Shown: in pieces, positions 48,673-61,399 of the stretch
How positions within the stretch are numbered: the first letter of the stretch is position 1
Layout of the letters: every line of letters begins with the position of its first letter
Assembly: GCF_016802725.1 (NCBI RefSeq)
Contig: NC_052670.1
Location: forward strand, 11,242,141 to 11,306,140
Direction of reading: 5' to 3'
Origin: Solenopsis invicta
Lineage: Eukaryota > Arthropoda > Insecta > Hymenoptera > Formicidae
DNA length: 64,000 bases
Translations under genes and position numbers: made by a program
Notes under the pieces: model-generated
The model's database searches: none
Told to the model about the DNA's origin: nothing
The model's input: the letters and a program-made list of their open reading frames with translations, nothing else

Positions 48673-51600
48673 AGCTTTGTAGGAAAGCTATGTATTCTAG
48701 TATATATTTTATACGCTTCTATAATTTACATGTAAACAATACGTTTTTTATTTTAATAAAATGAATAATTTATTTAATATTTAATTTTATGTATTATTAG
48801 TTTATATATAAAATACATAATAATAATGAATATATATAATAATATTAAAGTTTTCGTTTTACCAATCTTCTAACAACTGCGCACGACATCTATTGGAAAC
48901 TGAAATGTATTCACGTGCAGCAGAAAAATGAAGAAGAATCAGTGCCGTGATGCACCTTAATATTGGAAAGCGAAATAGATTCTCTGCAAACTCGATTTTC
49001 AAATTTCTCGATGTATTCTTGGCAGATTGATTTGCTGTACAATATACCGCACGGTGTGTGCAAATTGATTTTCTGATTTAAAAAGAAGCGGCTGCCAAGA
49101 AAAATAATTGAAAAGACCGTGTTTTGTCGTGGGATTTTTAGATCAATAAATCTTTAATTTGTAAGATTGTTCTCATGCATATTTGTGACTGCCTTATTAT
49201 AATATTTTTGCGATAAAAAATTACAAATAATTGCAAAAAAGTCATATTTTACTATATAAAAATGATTGCCATAATTTAACTATAATTTATAGTCATTTTC
49301 GTTGCCAATTATATATTTATAATTGTTTTAACGATGCAAATTGCAATGATTAATTATTATTACGTTGTTACTACGTAAATAGTAAACGAATGTTAAAAAT
49401 AATTATATTTTACTATAATTGTGATTGCATTTAATATATAGAAATATTTATTTTACTTTTACATATTTTGTATTAATATTTAGAATTATTTATAGCGGAA
49501 TTTTTTTATAACTGATAGAACTATAAACACAAGATCATTATTACTAACAGTATAATAGTAATAACTAAATAAAAATGGAGCTCCTAACCATAATTATTTT
49601 ATTACGCAATTATAGTCACAAATATCAAACACTTTTCTCTCATTGTCAGTATAATATTTTATAAAGAACAAAAAACTCAAAGTAGTGAAAAACTATTTCT
49701 CTACATAAAATTGGAAAATTAAAATTAATATGAGCGCAAAACAGTCGCCAGCATAGAAATGATTTTAAAATCTATGCTTATCAGAAAATGTTTCCGTTAA
49801 TAATTTTCACGCGTATCTGAGTTCCTGAAATGCACGTTTCATATACCTTCGCATACATGCCATCAGCCCATCATCGTATTTTTCTATTTCCCTTTATTGC
49901 AGATCTATTTCTCGCGCGATCGCTCATTTTTCACTTCCTCCTGTACGGGCGTGTGAGCGTGACTCAAATTTGTAACGTTCTCGCAAATGGCACGGGGCAT
50001 GAGTATCCGTTAAACCGCGTTTTCACCTTCTCCGTCCGCGTTTCCGCGCCGATGTCCGGGTCCCGCGAAAGGAAATTGGCCGGAAGCGGGCACGTAACCG
50101 CCAGCATCGTCAGCTATCGTCACGGATACAAATCGCGGACGATTCCACGGGAAAATGGATTCCAATGGGCGGCGGAGAGATCGATGGATGATCCGTCGGG
50201 TCTCTGTGCAACCGTGGGTGACGGACGTAGGAATGAACGAGGCGAAACCGGGTGAAAGAAGGGAGTCTCGTGTTCATCGAGCGTGAACGAGCGCGACCCC
50301 GACGACTTGACCCGGACAGAAATTTTAATTTCCGGCTGGCTGGAGGCTCCTCCGCTAAGGATGCAGCGGAACGCACAGCATCAGGTCCGGTCGTATTGTG
50401 TCGGCCAACTGAAGTTGACGACGCTGTGATCGTGGGCTAGAAAGAAGGCGACTGATCCGCGCATTGTACCGGCGAGGAAATGATGAGAAAAAGAAGAAGC
50501 TTTCCGTTCAGCCGCGCGCGGTTACTCAAAGCGGAATCTTTGAAATAAGATTCTCGATGGAACAAAGGGCTTCCGCGTGCCGCTGTATCATCATGATCTA
50601 CTTAAGACGATCCTTTTTTTTTTAGAAAGAAAAACATATGTTTAATTCGTGCGCGGAAATAATTCACGAGTCCATCCTTTTTGTCCTCGTCTGCCATTTG
50701 AAAAAGATAAATAATTACGGTCGATCTTTATCTTAAACGAAGAACGAATTTCTAACCGAAAAAACTATACCTCACTGCGGCTCTTTCGGGTAAAATGTTC
50801 GAATCAAATTGCGTATAGATCAATAAAGATTAGAGGGATTTGATCTGTTATGAACAGAGCAAAGTTGCTGCGCTGTATATTCAGTTCGCGTTCTCGCTGT
50901 TTATATCGGTCAAACTTAGTCAATATCGTTCACCTTTGACGTTCAAAGGCATTTCCGACTAATATTGTTATACTGTAGAAATTACGAACCGTGGTTGGCT
51001 CCACGGCTAGCCCGCGTGTAACGTCCGACCTATATCGATCACGCTCAATCAAAAATCGTTGCCGGTGCGTTTGAGCCCGATCGCTCGATCCCGCCGCCCG
51101 CCCGGGCCGACGAGAAAAATGGTTCGAAATTTCCCTAGCATATCCCGGGAATTCCCGCGATCTAAATGTATAGGCATCGCTCTTCCCGCCGGGTAATTTC
51201 CTCGCTTCGGTATTTGCGTTCTCATTAGGAAATGCCATAAACCGATTCAAGCGGCTCCCCGATTCGGCGCCGCTGTGCAAATCCGCGAGGTGGATTAACC
51301 ACATGCCTCTCTCGACCGCTCTGTAATCGATTCGGGCAATATGCACAATCAGAAAAGTCTCCGTAAGGTGCGATATTAATCCGATTTGCACGCTAATGCA
51401 GTCTCAACGAGTTCATTGTAGAAGAGCTTTTGTTTCTCAGTACAGATCGAAATTTGAGAAGAGCGAGCAATTGGGTAACTTTTCGATTAACGTAATTTAA
51501 AAAAAAAAAAATGAATTCTGTAACTTGTACGCGTCTACATTATCGCTTAGAAAAATATTAGAAATATAATGGAAAAATTGTTTTGTTTCTTACAAAAAAA

Positions 51601-51824
51601 TAAAATATAAAGTGTACAAAGGTCATTTGTACGTCTATATCTTGTTTTATTTAAATTTCAAAATACTATATATCATTTATGTAATCTCTCTTGCCGCGAT
51701 ATTTTGACAAACAACCGAAGTTTATTAAGCCATCAACGTCGCAACGCACGATATACAACTAAATTTGCCTCTTGTATTTTACAACGCATCAGCCGAAAAC
51801 AGTTATACCATTTTACCGGATACG

Positions 51825-51876
51825 CATGCACTGAGATCGTCACATATCATCATGCACTGAGATCGTCACATATCAT
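51825..51876 (+). repeat. Perfect 26-bp tandem duplication
   Basis: Two identical adjoining copies of a 26-base unit starting CATGCACTGAGATCGTCACA. It is in non-repetitive sequence and looks like a recent slippage or duplication event. Confidence 0.93.
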
Positions 51877-53069
51877 ATTTAGATATAATCTTGCGGCACA
51901 GTTATGTGAATATGAAAAACATCAGCAAAAATATTTCAACTGTTTGCCCAGGCTGCGATACGGAACGCGCGGAAGTTGCAGCTCGAACACAGAATCGCGA
52001 CAAAATATGCGTTACTGTTATTTGCACAAACGCTCCGCAACGCTCGCGTTGCGAATCCGTTTTACCGGCAAAAGTTTATATTGCGCTTTCTGCGAACCGC
52101 ATATTAAATTACGCAATAGATCGCCGGCGAGATCTAATTAACCACGCCAATATTCCACCGGTTTTTCGCGATTTGAACGATCCGTACATTTTATATACCG
52201 AATACGTATTATATACGGTAAACCGTGTTGATTGACAGCGGTTGCCGTCAATTTCGCGCGTTGTTGCCTCGTTCGAAAGCGGCAATCGTTCGCAATTGAA
52301 CGTCGAATCGGACACCGCTTTCTTTGTGATTGTCAACTTATTGTCCTGTAGACTGACCGCGATCAAGAAATACCTTTGATCTTCGGAATAATCGTACGAA
52401 AGAGTCGCACACTAAAATATTGAAAAATATGCGGGACGTTGCAAGGGTTACGTTTTCCATCTCATACATAATGGATTTATACGTAAAGTAATATGCGGCA
52501 CCAACGCAAACAACTGTAAAACACGTAAACTCACACGTGAACCAGAAGTTTATCGGAATTGCTATCGAACGGAGCTCATAACTTACTGAATACAAGCGTA
52601 GTAGCTGATTCTAACGGAACTGCCACAATCCGGTAGGAGTGGATTTGGTAGCGTCCTGCGGTAGGTCGGGACTTATTTGAGATTACTGATCCTTTCCGGG
52701 CGAATAATACCAATGGATATATCACATGATATCATTTATTTTCCTCTCGTTGCAATAATAACATTCATTCGGACAGATATTAGCGTATATCCAGTAATTT
52801 ATTTTTTATAACAAATATAAAGCAGTTTTCACTTCCTCATAGTTTATTGAGATGTATTTTTAAGATCTTAACCGCGTCAAGAAAGATTTTGTGTGTCACT
52901 TTAAAATAAATCTGCTTGGAAAAATTGGAAATCTGATCGATCCAACCAGTATTGGAAAATGAACGAATCAAAATTCTTCTTGAAATTATCGAATGTACCA
53001 ATTCTTCATATTAAATTTATTTAGTGTAGTATAAATTTTTAATGAAAAATTCTAATGAATATAAGTTAG

Positions 53070-53485
53070 AACACCGGAGAAGAGTTATATTTAAGTTGAT
53101 GAAATCGTTTCTTTAACTTGGTTTGTTTTAAGTTGAAATAAAAATACCTGAGAAAATTATTTGATTTCAAGAAATGACATTATTAGGTTTTTTTAAAGTA
53201 AATAAATTATCTGTTCACATTATTTATTTAATTTAAACAAATGATTCTTCAAAGAAAATACTGATACAAATTTATTTAGAAATTTAGTTGTTCTGGTTAT
53301 AAAAATACATTTTTTGTTTAAAAAAGATTTGCGTTGCATAACCAAACTATTTCTTTAATTCTAATAAAAGGAGCAATCAAAAAACTTTTTCAAATTAAAG
53401 AAACTTTTCTTTAACCGTATAGCAATGCACAAGTTTCTTTAATTCAAACAAATTTCTTTGACTCGAAGAAACTTTTCTCTAGGCG
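53070..53485. mobile_element. MITE family P, copy 2, inverted relative to copy 1
   Basis: About 416 bp in the opposite orientation to 48265-48672. It contains CTTTAACCGTATAGCAATGC and AAGTAAATAAATTATCTG, and its ends are ACACCGGAGAAGAG and CTTTTCTCTAGGCG. It is non-coding. Confidence 0.82.
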
Positions 53486-55430
53486 AAATTTGATGGATTC
53501 TAAAACCTAAGTATTAATCAAATTCTTTAATCTTAAATTTATCAAACATTCTAGCTATAAAATATTGAGTCCAATCATGGTGTATTAGAAATATTTTGTT
53601 TGATTTCATCAAAATGCATTCCACTGCATCGTCTTGTTGGTATAATAAAAACATTTTTAGATTTCCCAACTTAATCCTCCAATAATTTACGAATATCTTT
53701 ATCTATCTATTCCATCAGAATCTATTCTAAAAACGCTTTTAAAATTTAATATTATGAACCATATTGTTCCAACTAGAATTACGTACAAAAATGCACTTTG
53801 TATTACCAATCAAAATTATATTAAATTTCTGATTTTTATAGCTAGAATGTTAAATAGATTTAACAATATATATATAATGAGTTGTAATTTTTTAATCTTA
53901 ATCTACCAGATTTCCAATTTATACAATTAGATTCTTTTTCCGTGTACATTTATTAATGCCAATTCGGATGTGTTTGTTCATTTTTGTCCATCTCGCCGAT
54001 CGACCCCTATTTTTTAGTATCAAGTCGTTCTATTCAATTGTCCATAACGAACGGAGTTGCACACTGGAAACCGCGACGCGGAGATATCCGCTGGCGACGC
54101 GACGCTAATGGCGGCGTTGTTGATGTTGTTTATTGTAGAAGTTTGGGCCGGTTTTGTGTAGCGAGTCGACCTCGCTCAGATTGGGATTGTACCGGTAAAT
54201 TGTTCCCCCGAGTTGAATTATAACGCTCCGCCCGTTTGCGGCAATTCCATTTGCCCGCTTTATTACGTTAACCGGCACGGCGACGACAAGAACGATGACG
54301 GCGACGAGTCAATGTCGTTGACGAGTCTCCGTGGGAAACGTCAACGACGAGCCGTCGGCACAATAGATCAAAGAGCTTTATCGAATGGAGACCACCTTCC
54401 CCCATGATCTAATTGTAATGTGGTTATTGAATTGATAACAGAATATATCACGTTCTATCACAGAGGAATAGACACGACGTACGTGTGCGATGAATTTTCA
54501 CGGACCTCAGTCGGAATCTCGTTGAAGTCGAGAGGGCCAGATGTTCCGGCGCGTAAAGAAAAGATAAGATCGAGGCTCGGTACATCTCATTTTACAGGGA
54601 TAGCGTGTCGTGGTTAACGAACGCGCTCTGCGAAATGGGTCAATTTCAGTTTTATGATCGCGTCGTTAAGTGAGAGGGGATTTTCCGAGTTAAAAAAAAG
54701 TGAGGCGAACGGAAGAAGAGGCGGTAGTCGTTGCACGCGCGCGCGTTCATGAGCTAGCTGATTCATAATACTCGAAAATTATATAAGCAGAGTACAATTG
54801 ACTTTATTGGTACGGCTTGTACATTCTCGAATCGAGCGCGTTTAATTTAATTGGCAGTTTGACAGCGAGGAGGATTTATTCAATGATGAATGACACGTAT
54901 TTATTAATGGATGTTAATAACCGTCAATATCCATTATTACGCAAGTAAACGCACTTGTAATAATTCGCTAATAAACTATTAACTCACATAGCAGTGTATT
55001 TAATATTTCTGTGAAATGAGAACATATTTTATTACATTGAGAAAACAATTTTCTTAATTTTAGTAAATATATTTATTAAAATTAGATTTACGTAAATTAA
55101 ATAATTATTATTTTGTTTTCTTAAGCATAGGACAAACTGAAGTATTAAATTTAAAAAAAGTGACTTTCTGTTGAAAAATTTATTTGAATCAAATTCAGAT
55201 TTAATCTATTATAAGAGTAAAGTACTTGTTCAAATTCTGTAAACGAATTTTTAAAATATTAAATTCGAATCTTTTAATTTTCAAAACATTACATTTTAGT
55301 AAATTTGTTTAATTTCACGTTTCTAAAATTACGAAAATAGATTTTAAAACAGTTTATTGTATTTGAAAAAATGTACACTTAAGTAGAATTAATATAGCCG
55401 TTAAAAACAAAAAGAATTTTTTACTTGTAG

Positions 55431-55552
55431 TAATAGCGTTTACACCATTGCTAGACAGTGTTATAGCACATTTATCAGTTGGAAAAAATGGCACAGCACA
55501 TTTACATGAGATTCATGACATGACCCAGAGGTTACGAGTTCAAATATTTAAG
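55431..55552 (+). CDS. Exon-like segment of unknown identity in the downstream intron
   Basis: A TTTTTTACTTGTAG acceptor (ending 55430) and an AAG|GTAAAT donor (after 55552) bracket 122 nt of clearly higher GC than the very AT-rich flanks. Only one plus-strand frame is free of stops inside it. It includes the run FTPLLDSVIAHLSVGKNG and then HLHEIHDMTQRLRVQIFK. I do not recognise the protein. It is helix-like and could be an exon of a nested gene, an alternative exon, or a fragment of a retroelement gag. In the open frame it needs one base from the previous exon plus its first two. The dystrophin exon leaves two bases over, so direct splicing would shift the frame or enter a stop-containing frame. 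Confidence 0.35.
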
Positions 55553-56669
55553 GTAAATTTTTTTCAAGACGATATATACCTACAACATTAAATTACAATT
55601 TAAATATCTAATTTCAGGTAAAATTATTATATAATAATACCTTGTGGTACAACTTCTACAATCTATAATAAATAAATTTTTATATTTTTATATTAAAATT
55701 ACTACTTATTAAAAAGGAAAACTATAATATATATGTATATATTTATTATATTATATTATAAAAAATACTTTTTACACATTATAATTTACCTACTAGAAAA
55801 ATTACTTTAAAAAATTAAATTAGTATTATTGAAAAATTACTAAATTATAAAAACTAATATTTCAATAAACATTGATTGTACTGCATAAAATAATTTTTAT
55901 AATTAGTAAATGATTTAATTAACAGGAAAATTATGTTTTTCATATAAATAAATATAATCCTTTCTTTTAAGAAAATATGTTCACAGTTGTACACAAACAC
56001 ATGGTTTACCAAACTTAAAGAAAATTTCTTGTTTTCCTCGGTATATGCAAATTATATCTCACATTACTGTGTAAATTGTTTACGAGTGAATTCGTTGCTA
56101 TCTCAATAATAATTTCGTCTAGACGTGAGATCTATTTATAACGGCAGCTAATTTATCGCGATTGTATGGCGGATTGCGATCGCGCGATGTTATCAGCAAG
56201 ATCGATGACCGCAATGAATTTTGATAGCTCCCCGTGGATTCGCATTGACTATCAAGATTTAATACATTTCTCATTTGCCAGAATAGAACGGTGCAACGAC
56301 GCGTGCTGAACGAACAAAAGTTTTCCATCATATATTTTCGATACGAAGTCTCCGTAATTGATTGCTAACCAGTGCGCTAATAATATTATATAGATCCTAA
56401 AACTATCTGATGTAACATATTATGATAAATATAATCATAAGATTTAAAAAAATAATTACATAGTAATATTGAATAATAAACAATTTTATTATAATTTAAT
56501 TAATATTTTATTTCTTGGATTCCTTATATTCAATTATTTTGAAATTTTATGTTTTGAATTTCTTTTTATATTAATAACTGCGTCAAGTTTACAACGAAAA
56601 CTGACACAATCTCATTAAATTAAACCGTAAATCTAGATTTTGTGCAAAAAATTGGCTCACTTCTATTAC

Positions 56670-56693
56670 AAAAAAAAAAAAAAAAAAAAAAAA
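56670..56693 (+). repeat. Poly(A) run of 24
   Basis: A homopolymer in the downstream intron. No retroelement body or target duplication was identified next to it. Confidence 0.9.
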
Positions 56694-59600
56694 CAGCAAC
56701 GTGTAATAATCGAGTTGAAATTTCTTACAAATCTGAACGAATTTAAAACGATATATCTTTTTATCAAATGGGTTGTCATACAGTGAAGTGTGTATTGTTT
56801 TATATTCATAAATTCATCCCTCCAGACGTTTTGCGGAGACTCAGTCTCGTGTCGCATAAACGCAGGATATAGTTGAAATCGCATTGTAGGTTTTGGTCGT
56901 GAAAACTATCAGTATTCATGAAATTCTTTCAATGAATTTCAATGATTTCAGTGAGACACAACATTTTTGAATATAGAACATTTTTCTCATGAACTTTTCC
57001 ATGTTTAACGTTTTAGTTTGACAGATAAAGATTTGTGGCACTATAACTACTGAATGTATAACATATACGCAATATTTAAAATATATCTAACTCTACATCT
57101 ATATTATAATGAATTTCTTTTCAAGAATATTTACATATAATTTATACTTTAACTAGGATTATTTTGCTATTTTTGCATTATGTTTTTCTATGTTTTATTA
57201 AAATTATGTTTAAGACATTCAAAAGATTAGTTATTTAAATAATAAAAGTCTTGTAGATATAATATTATATCATAGTTTATATCATAGATCATTTTACTAA
57301 CTTGTGTAGATCGCAATTCACTTTTTAAAGCGGCAAACATTTGCGATAACTCTAGTAGATAAAAAAAAACATAAAAGAGAGAAGGAAGAATGTAAATTAA
57401 TGATTCATTTATATCACATTTATATTACTTTTCCTATTTTTTAATTATTTTTTTTGGATGTAATTTTATAAATTAATTTCTCTAATATATAAGGGTACGA
57501 AAATGTGAAGAATGCGTTTATTTTCTATTTCTGTTGATGACAGCTTTGACGACCTCGACGTAATTATTTACACGTGCTAGAAGTTTGATAATTGTAAATG
57601 ATTTTACAATTTGATTTTTACCAAAAAGTTTTTCTCGACTCATTAAAAATCGATTTACAACTCAATAGACATTGAGATTTGCAAGCAAGTATAAAAACAA
57701 TGCAAGACTACAACTTTCCAAAGTTTCACTTTTGCTTTGATTTTTATTTCGAATCGCCTTCCAGACACGAACCATTCTCTTACCAGATCCACGCTAAATC
57801 GTTTCCGTTATTTGCCGGATAATCTACGTTTTCAGCCAAATCCGACGTAAAGCTCGAAACGCGTAACGACTTTCGCTTGTTTTCGCGGCTGTTCCGTAAA
57901 CGTGTTCGACAAGGAAGATAGATTAAAGGTGCGTCTCGGAATTTCGAGAACATCCCCGAGAACTGCTTTATAACTCGACTTATCCCAAATCCTCAGTCTA
58001 TCTATATCGATGCTACAGTTTCGCTTGCGTGCACTTCGTGTACTGGAACTATGCCCTCGTTTTAATTATACTTAATCTCCGGTTGTGTACATGGAAATCT
58101 GGCGATCCCCCGTAATCAGAGGCTCTACCGGCGCGTTTTGCATTTCGCCACCCTCACAGATCAATCCTGCACATATCTTATTGTACGTGTATGTACCTCT
58201 TTTTTTTTCACTTTTCCTCGTGGACGACGACGAGTCGAATTACACCGTTCTCGCGCAATCAAATTTTCCGCAAACTTTACTCGATACCGCTGTACGCGTC
58301 TCTTAATTGCTCGGCAAACGAAAAAAGGCGGTACCCTTGTATCGCTCTGTTGCGATATATTGATTTCCTATTTTTATAGAATTTCGTTATTATAACGGTT
58401 TTTTTTACAAGCGTTACAGTTTCTCCACGAGAAAGGGAGAAAGGTTTATTAAAAGTGCACTTTGTATTTTCTATGCAAAATATTTTACATCGCGTATCCG
58501 CTTATAATTGTAATAAACTAGATTAATATTTTCAATTTTCATATCAGATATATTATAGATCTGTTCTTTATTCCCTTCCTAGGGGAGGCGGGGAGGAGGG
58601 AGGGGGCTACCTTCGAGTTTTTTTACACTTGAAGTACATTCCAAATATTTTTTACCACTCGATAAACAACCGTATCGTCTCCGACACGAACAACTTTAAC
58701 AATGAAATCCTTAGTATCGGGATGTTATTCATGATTTATTTACTTGAGGCTGCGCCGGGACTTTATCGAGTAGGTGCGAGGTACGTGACGTTTCTTCGGC
58801 AGATTTTTATAGCCGCCCAGGAAATTTCCCGGTGATTTATTTTACATCAGCCTGGCACGTCGTAAAGATCGCTCGCTCTGCAGAGCAACTTGGTTCGCCC
58901 GCGTCGAGGCGACAGTGTAGGCACCACTTACTGAACATTTCAATTGAAATGCGATCGCACGAACGAGAAGTATATCTTTCCGTTAGTGGAGGCTCTCCTG
59001 TTTCTGGCAGCCGGACGACGAGCGAAAATAGATGTTCCGCCAAATTCCCTTTCGTGACCGTAAGATTCCATTACTGACGTGGGTCCGACAGACGTCCTAT
59101 TAATCACCTGGACCTCGTTTTTTCTCAATTACACGACGATAAATTGCCGGTGTCCATATATGAGCCGCGATTAATTAAAATTAATAATTTCCAGACGACA
59201 AGCGTAATATGAATCTTAACGATGAGCACCGTACTGTGATAAAAGGAGGCTCAACGTCCTTTATATTACGAGAAACATCACGATAGAAAATTGCAAAAAA
59301 AAAAAAAATGATTTCGTCGATATCTTATTTCGTCTTTATTGTCTAATTCTATTTCACGTCGCAATTCTGCTGGCTACAAGCTGCTTTTTTATCGAGTTAC
59401 ATATATATCCTATAAATCCGAATGCAAAAATCCAATTTTTTGACAAACACGTAAGCACATACGAGTTGTCTCGCAGATCGATTCTTTTCTCTCACAGCGT
59501 GGAATAAATTTTTCCCGCGAGCATCAATCCTCGCATATAACGGCTACGTAGAGCGCGAGAGAAGTTTATTCCCACGATTCGTCGGGGCAATGAGGACGAT

Positions 59601-59850
59601 TTCTTCCGGTAACTCCTCCCCATACCGTCATCCATCGCGCGAAATATCCTCGCGCCCTTATCTCCCTGGGAGACGTGCAATATCGTTCGACGTAGTTGTG
59701 CCCCTGTGTACAGACGCATACGTATACATACGCCAGTACGCGCGTTCAAATCGCAAAAGTACGCGAAATTCTGCGCGACTCTCATCGACGTTACAATAAC
59801 CGCGATATATCCGGACGCGAGGCTGTTTCTTTGCGATATGAGAACGACTA

Positions 59851-59879
59851 CGACGACGACGACGACGACGACGACGACA
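59851..59879 (+). repeat. (CGA)n trinucleotide run
   Basis: About ten CGA/GAC units. They produce poly-Val, poly-Asp, poly-Thr or poly-Arg in the overlapping frames, which explains the long minus-strand frame here. Confidence 0.9.
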
Positions 59880-61399
59880 ACGTGGGACCTCTGAAGAGGG
59901 GCCGTGGGGGAATAAGACGATGGGGATTGTTGAATGTGACCTAGTAAAGTGGGTGCCGCCACCGGTGGCGGTGCAACAATGGCGAAATATAAATCTAAAT
60001 CCCAGCCGCCATCCTTCCTGTGCCCTCCTTTCGCCCACATCTCCTTTATTTTCCTCTTTCGTCTATTCCGCGAACCTCCAGCGAACCGACGACGACGGTG
60101 CTTCGTTGTCCTGGCGGCCGGCGCGCCGCTCTTTATCCGAGAATTTCTCTCGCGGCATTCAGTTCCTGGCCTCCTTCGCGTTTCCTACCTCTTTATGCCG
60201 TTCCCGTCTCTCGGGCCTCTGTCTTCCGCTTTAATTCGCCCTACGCAGAGCTTCTTTATTCTCAGACTACTTTGAATTCTATCCGCGTACGAGTCGTTCC
60301 GACAAGATAATAGGCGACAAGTTAAACAAGGAATAAAATAAGAAGAAATATCCAGCTAAGCGTCATTTTTGTATTATCTTTGTTTTGAACTACTTGCGGT
60401 CGCATCCTATAGTTTTATATATTTACATTTTTACATTTCACACATTTTATTTTTACATTGCTCTGTAAAAGGAATTCCAGAATTTACAGAAATTCTTTTG
60501 ACTCATGGTATTAGGACTTTTATAAATTATCTTCATTTTTCTGCATTTTAGTTGTCAAAGAAATAACACGCGGTGAATAACAATGAATTGAAAATCGTGA
60601 TATCTTCTTAAGATAAGAACTGCCGTTAAATTATTGAAATCCTGCGAAATATAAGTTAATCGTATAAATCCGAATAACCGTCAAATTTTTTACGAGTCAT
60701 ATACTTCAAGGAATATAGCGCGTAATTTTTTTTGTGACTTAAGATTTTTGTCATTTCTCTTTTCAGAATTGTAGTATCACTTACAAAGCATTTAGAGATT
60801 TTATAGAATTATATATTTTTACATTTTTTTTATATCAAGGATGTATGATAGTCATATCTCACATTATTAAAAATATAAACGTTTCATAAAATATGTTAGT
60901 ATTACGTTTAAGTAGCTATGTAAAGTTTGAGCACAATTCACTTATTGGTTTAAAAATTATTTAATTTTTGTTTGCTCTTGACTCTTATGTAATTCGTGTT
61001 TTATAGTACTTATTTACAAATTTTATCAGGAAATTAAGTCAATTAAATCAAACTTTTCATTGTTTTCTTCTTTGCAGCTAGTTTCTGGGCCAGAATTACG
61101 GCATTTGCGGCCAAAATTTTTTCTTGTTGGTTAGAAAAAAAAGAGTAAACCTAAAAAAATCTTCAGTTTTTAAATTTCAATAACTTTCATCTTTTATCGT
61201 GTAGCCAAAACGCTTTTAATAAGAGGAAAATCATACTATTTAGAAATTGATAAAATTAATACTACTTTTGTATTACAGATTTTATTTATATGAAACAAGA
61301 CGTATGATAGAAGGACTAAGAATTAAACCGCTTAATTTTCAAATTTTAATGCTGTGATAAGATAAGAGCGTTCGTCGGCACTTCTGTTACATTTCTTTT

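Larger units (their letters stand above)
47140..53060. other. Intronic sequence with islands at 47.5-48.1, 49.9-50.6 and 50.9-51.4 kb
   Basis: The islands contain stop-poor frames on both strands (up to 153 codons) with no recognised protein. 48.7-49.8 kb is AT-rich. One family P MITE lies inside this span. Confidence 0.5.
53490..61390. other. Intronic sequence with islands at 54.0-54.75 and 59.5-60.3 kb
   Basis: 54.9-57.5 kb is very AT-rich, which makes the exon-like segment at 55431 stand out. The 59.5-60.3 kb island has long frames driven by CGA repeats and pyrimidine-rich sequence. No recognised gene. Confidence 0.5.

Noticed and set aside
59492..60040. 182-codon minus-strand frame
   Set aside because: Its core is a poly-Val run created by the CGA repeat, and overlapping frames on both strands are equally open.
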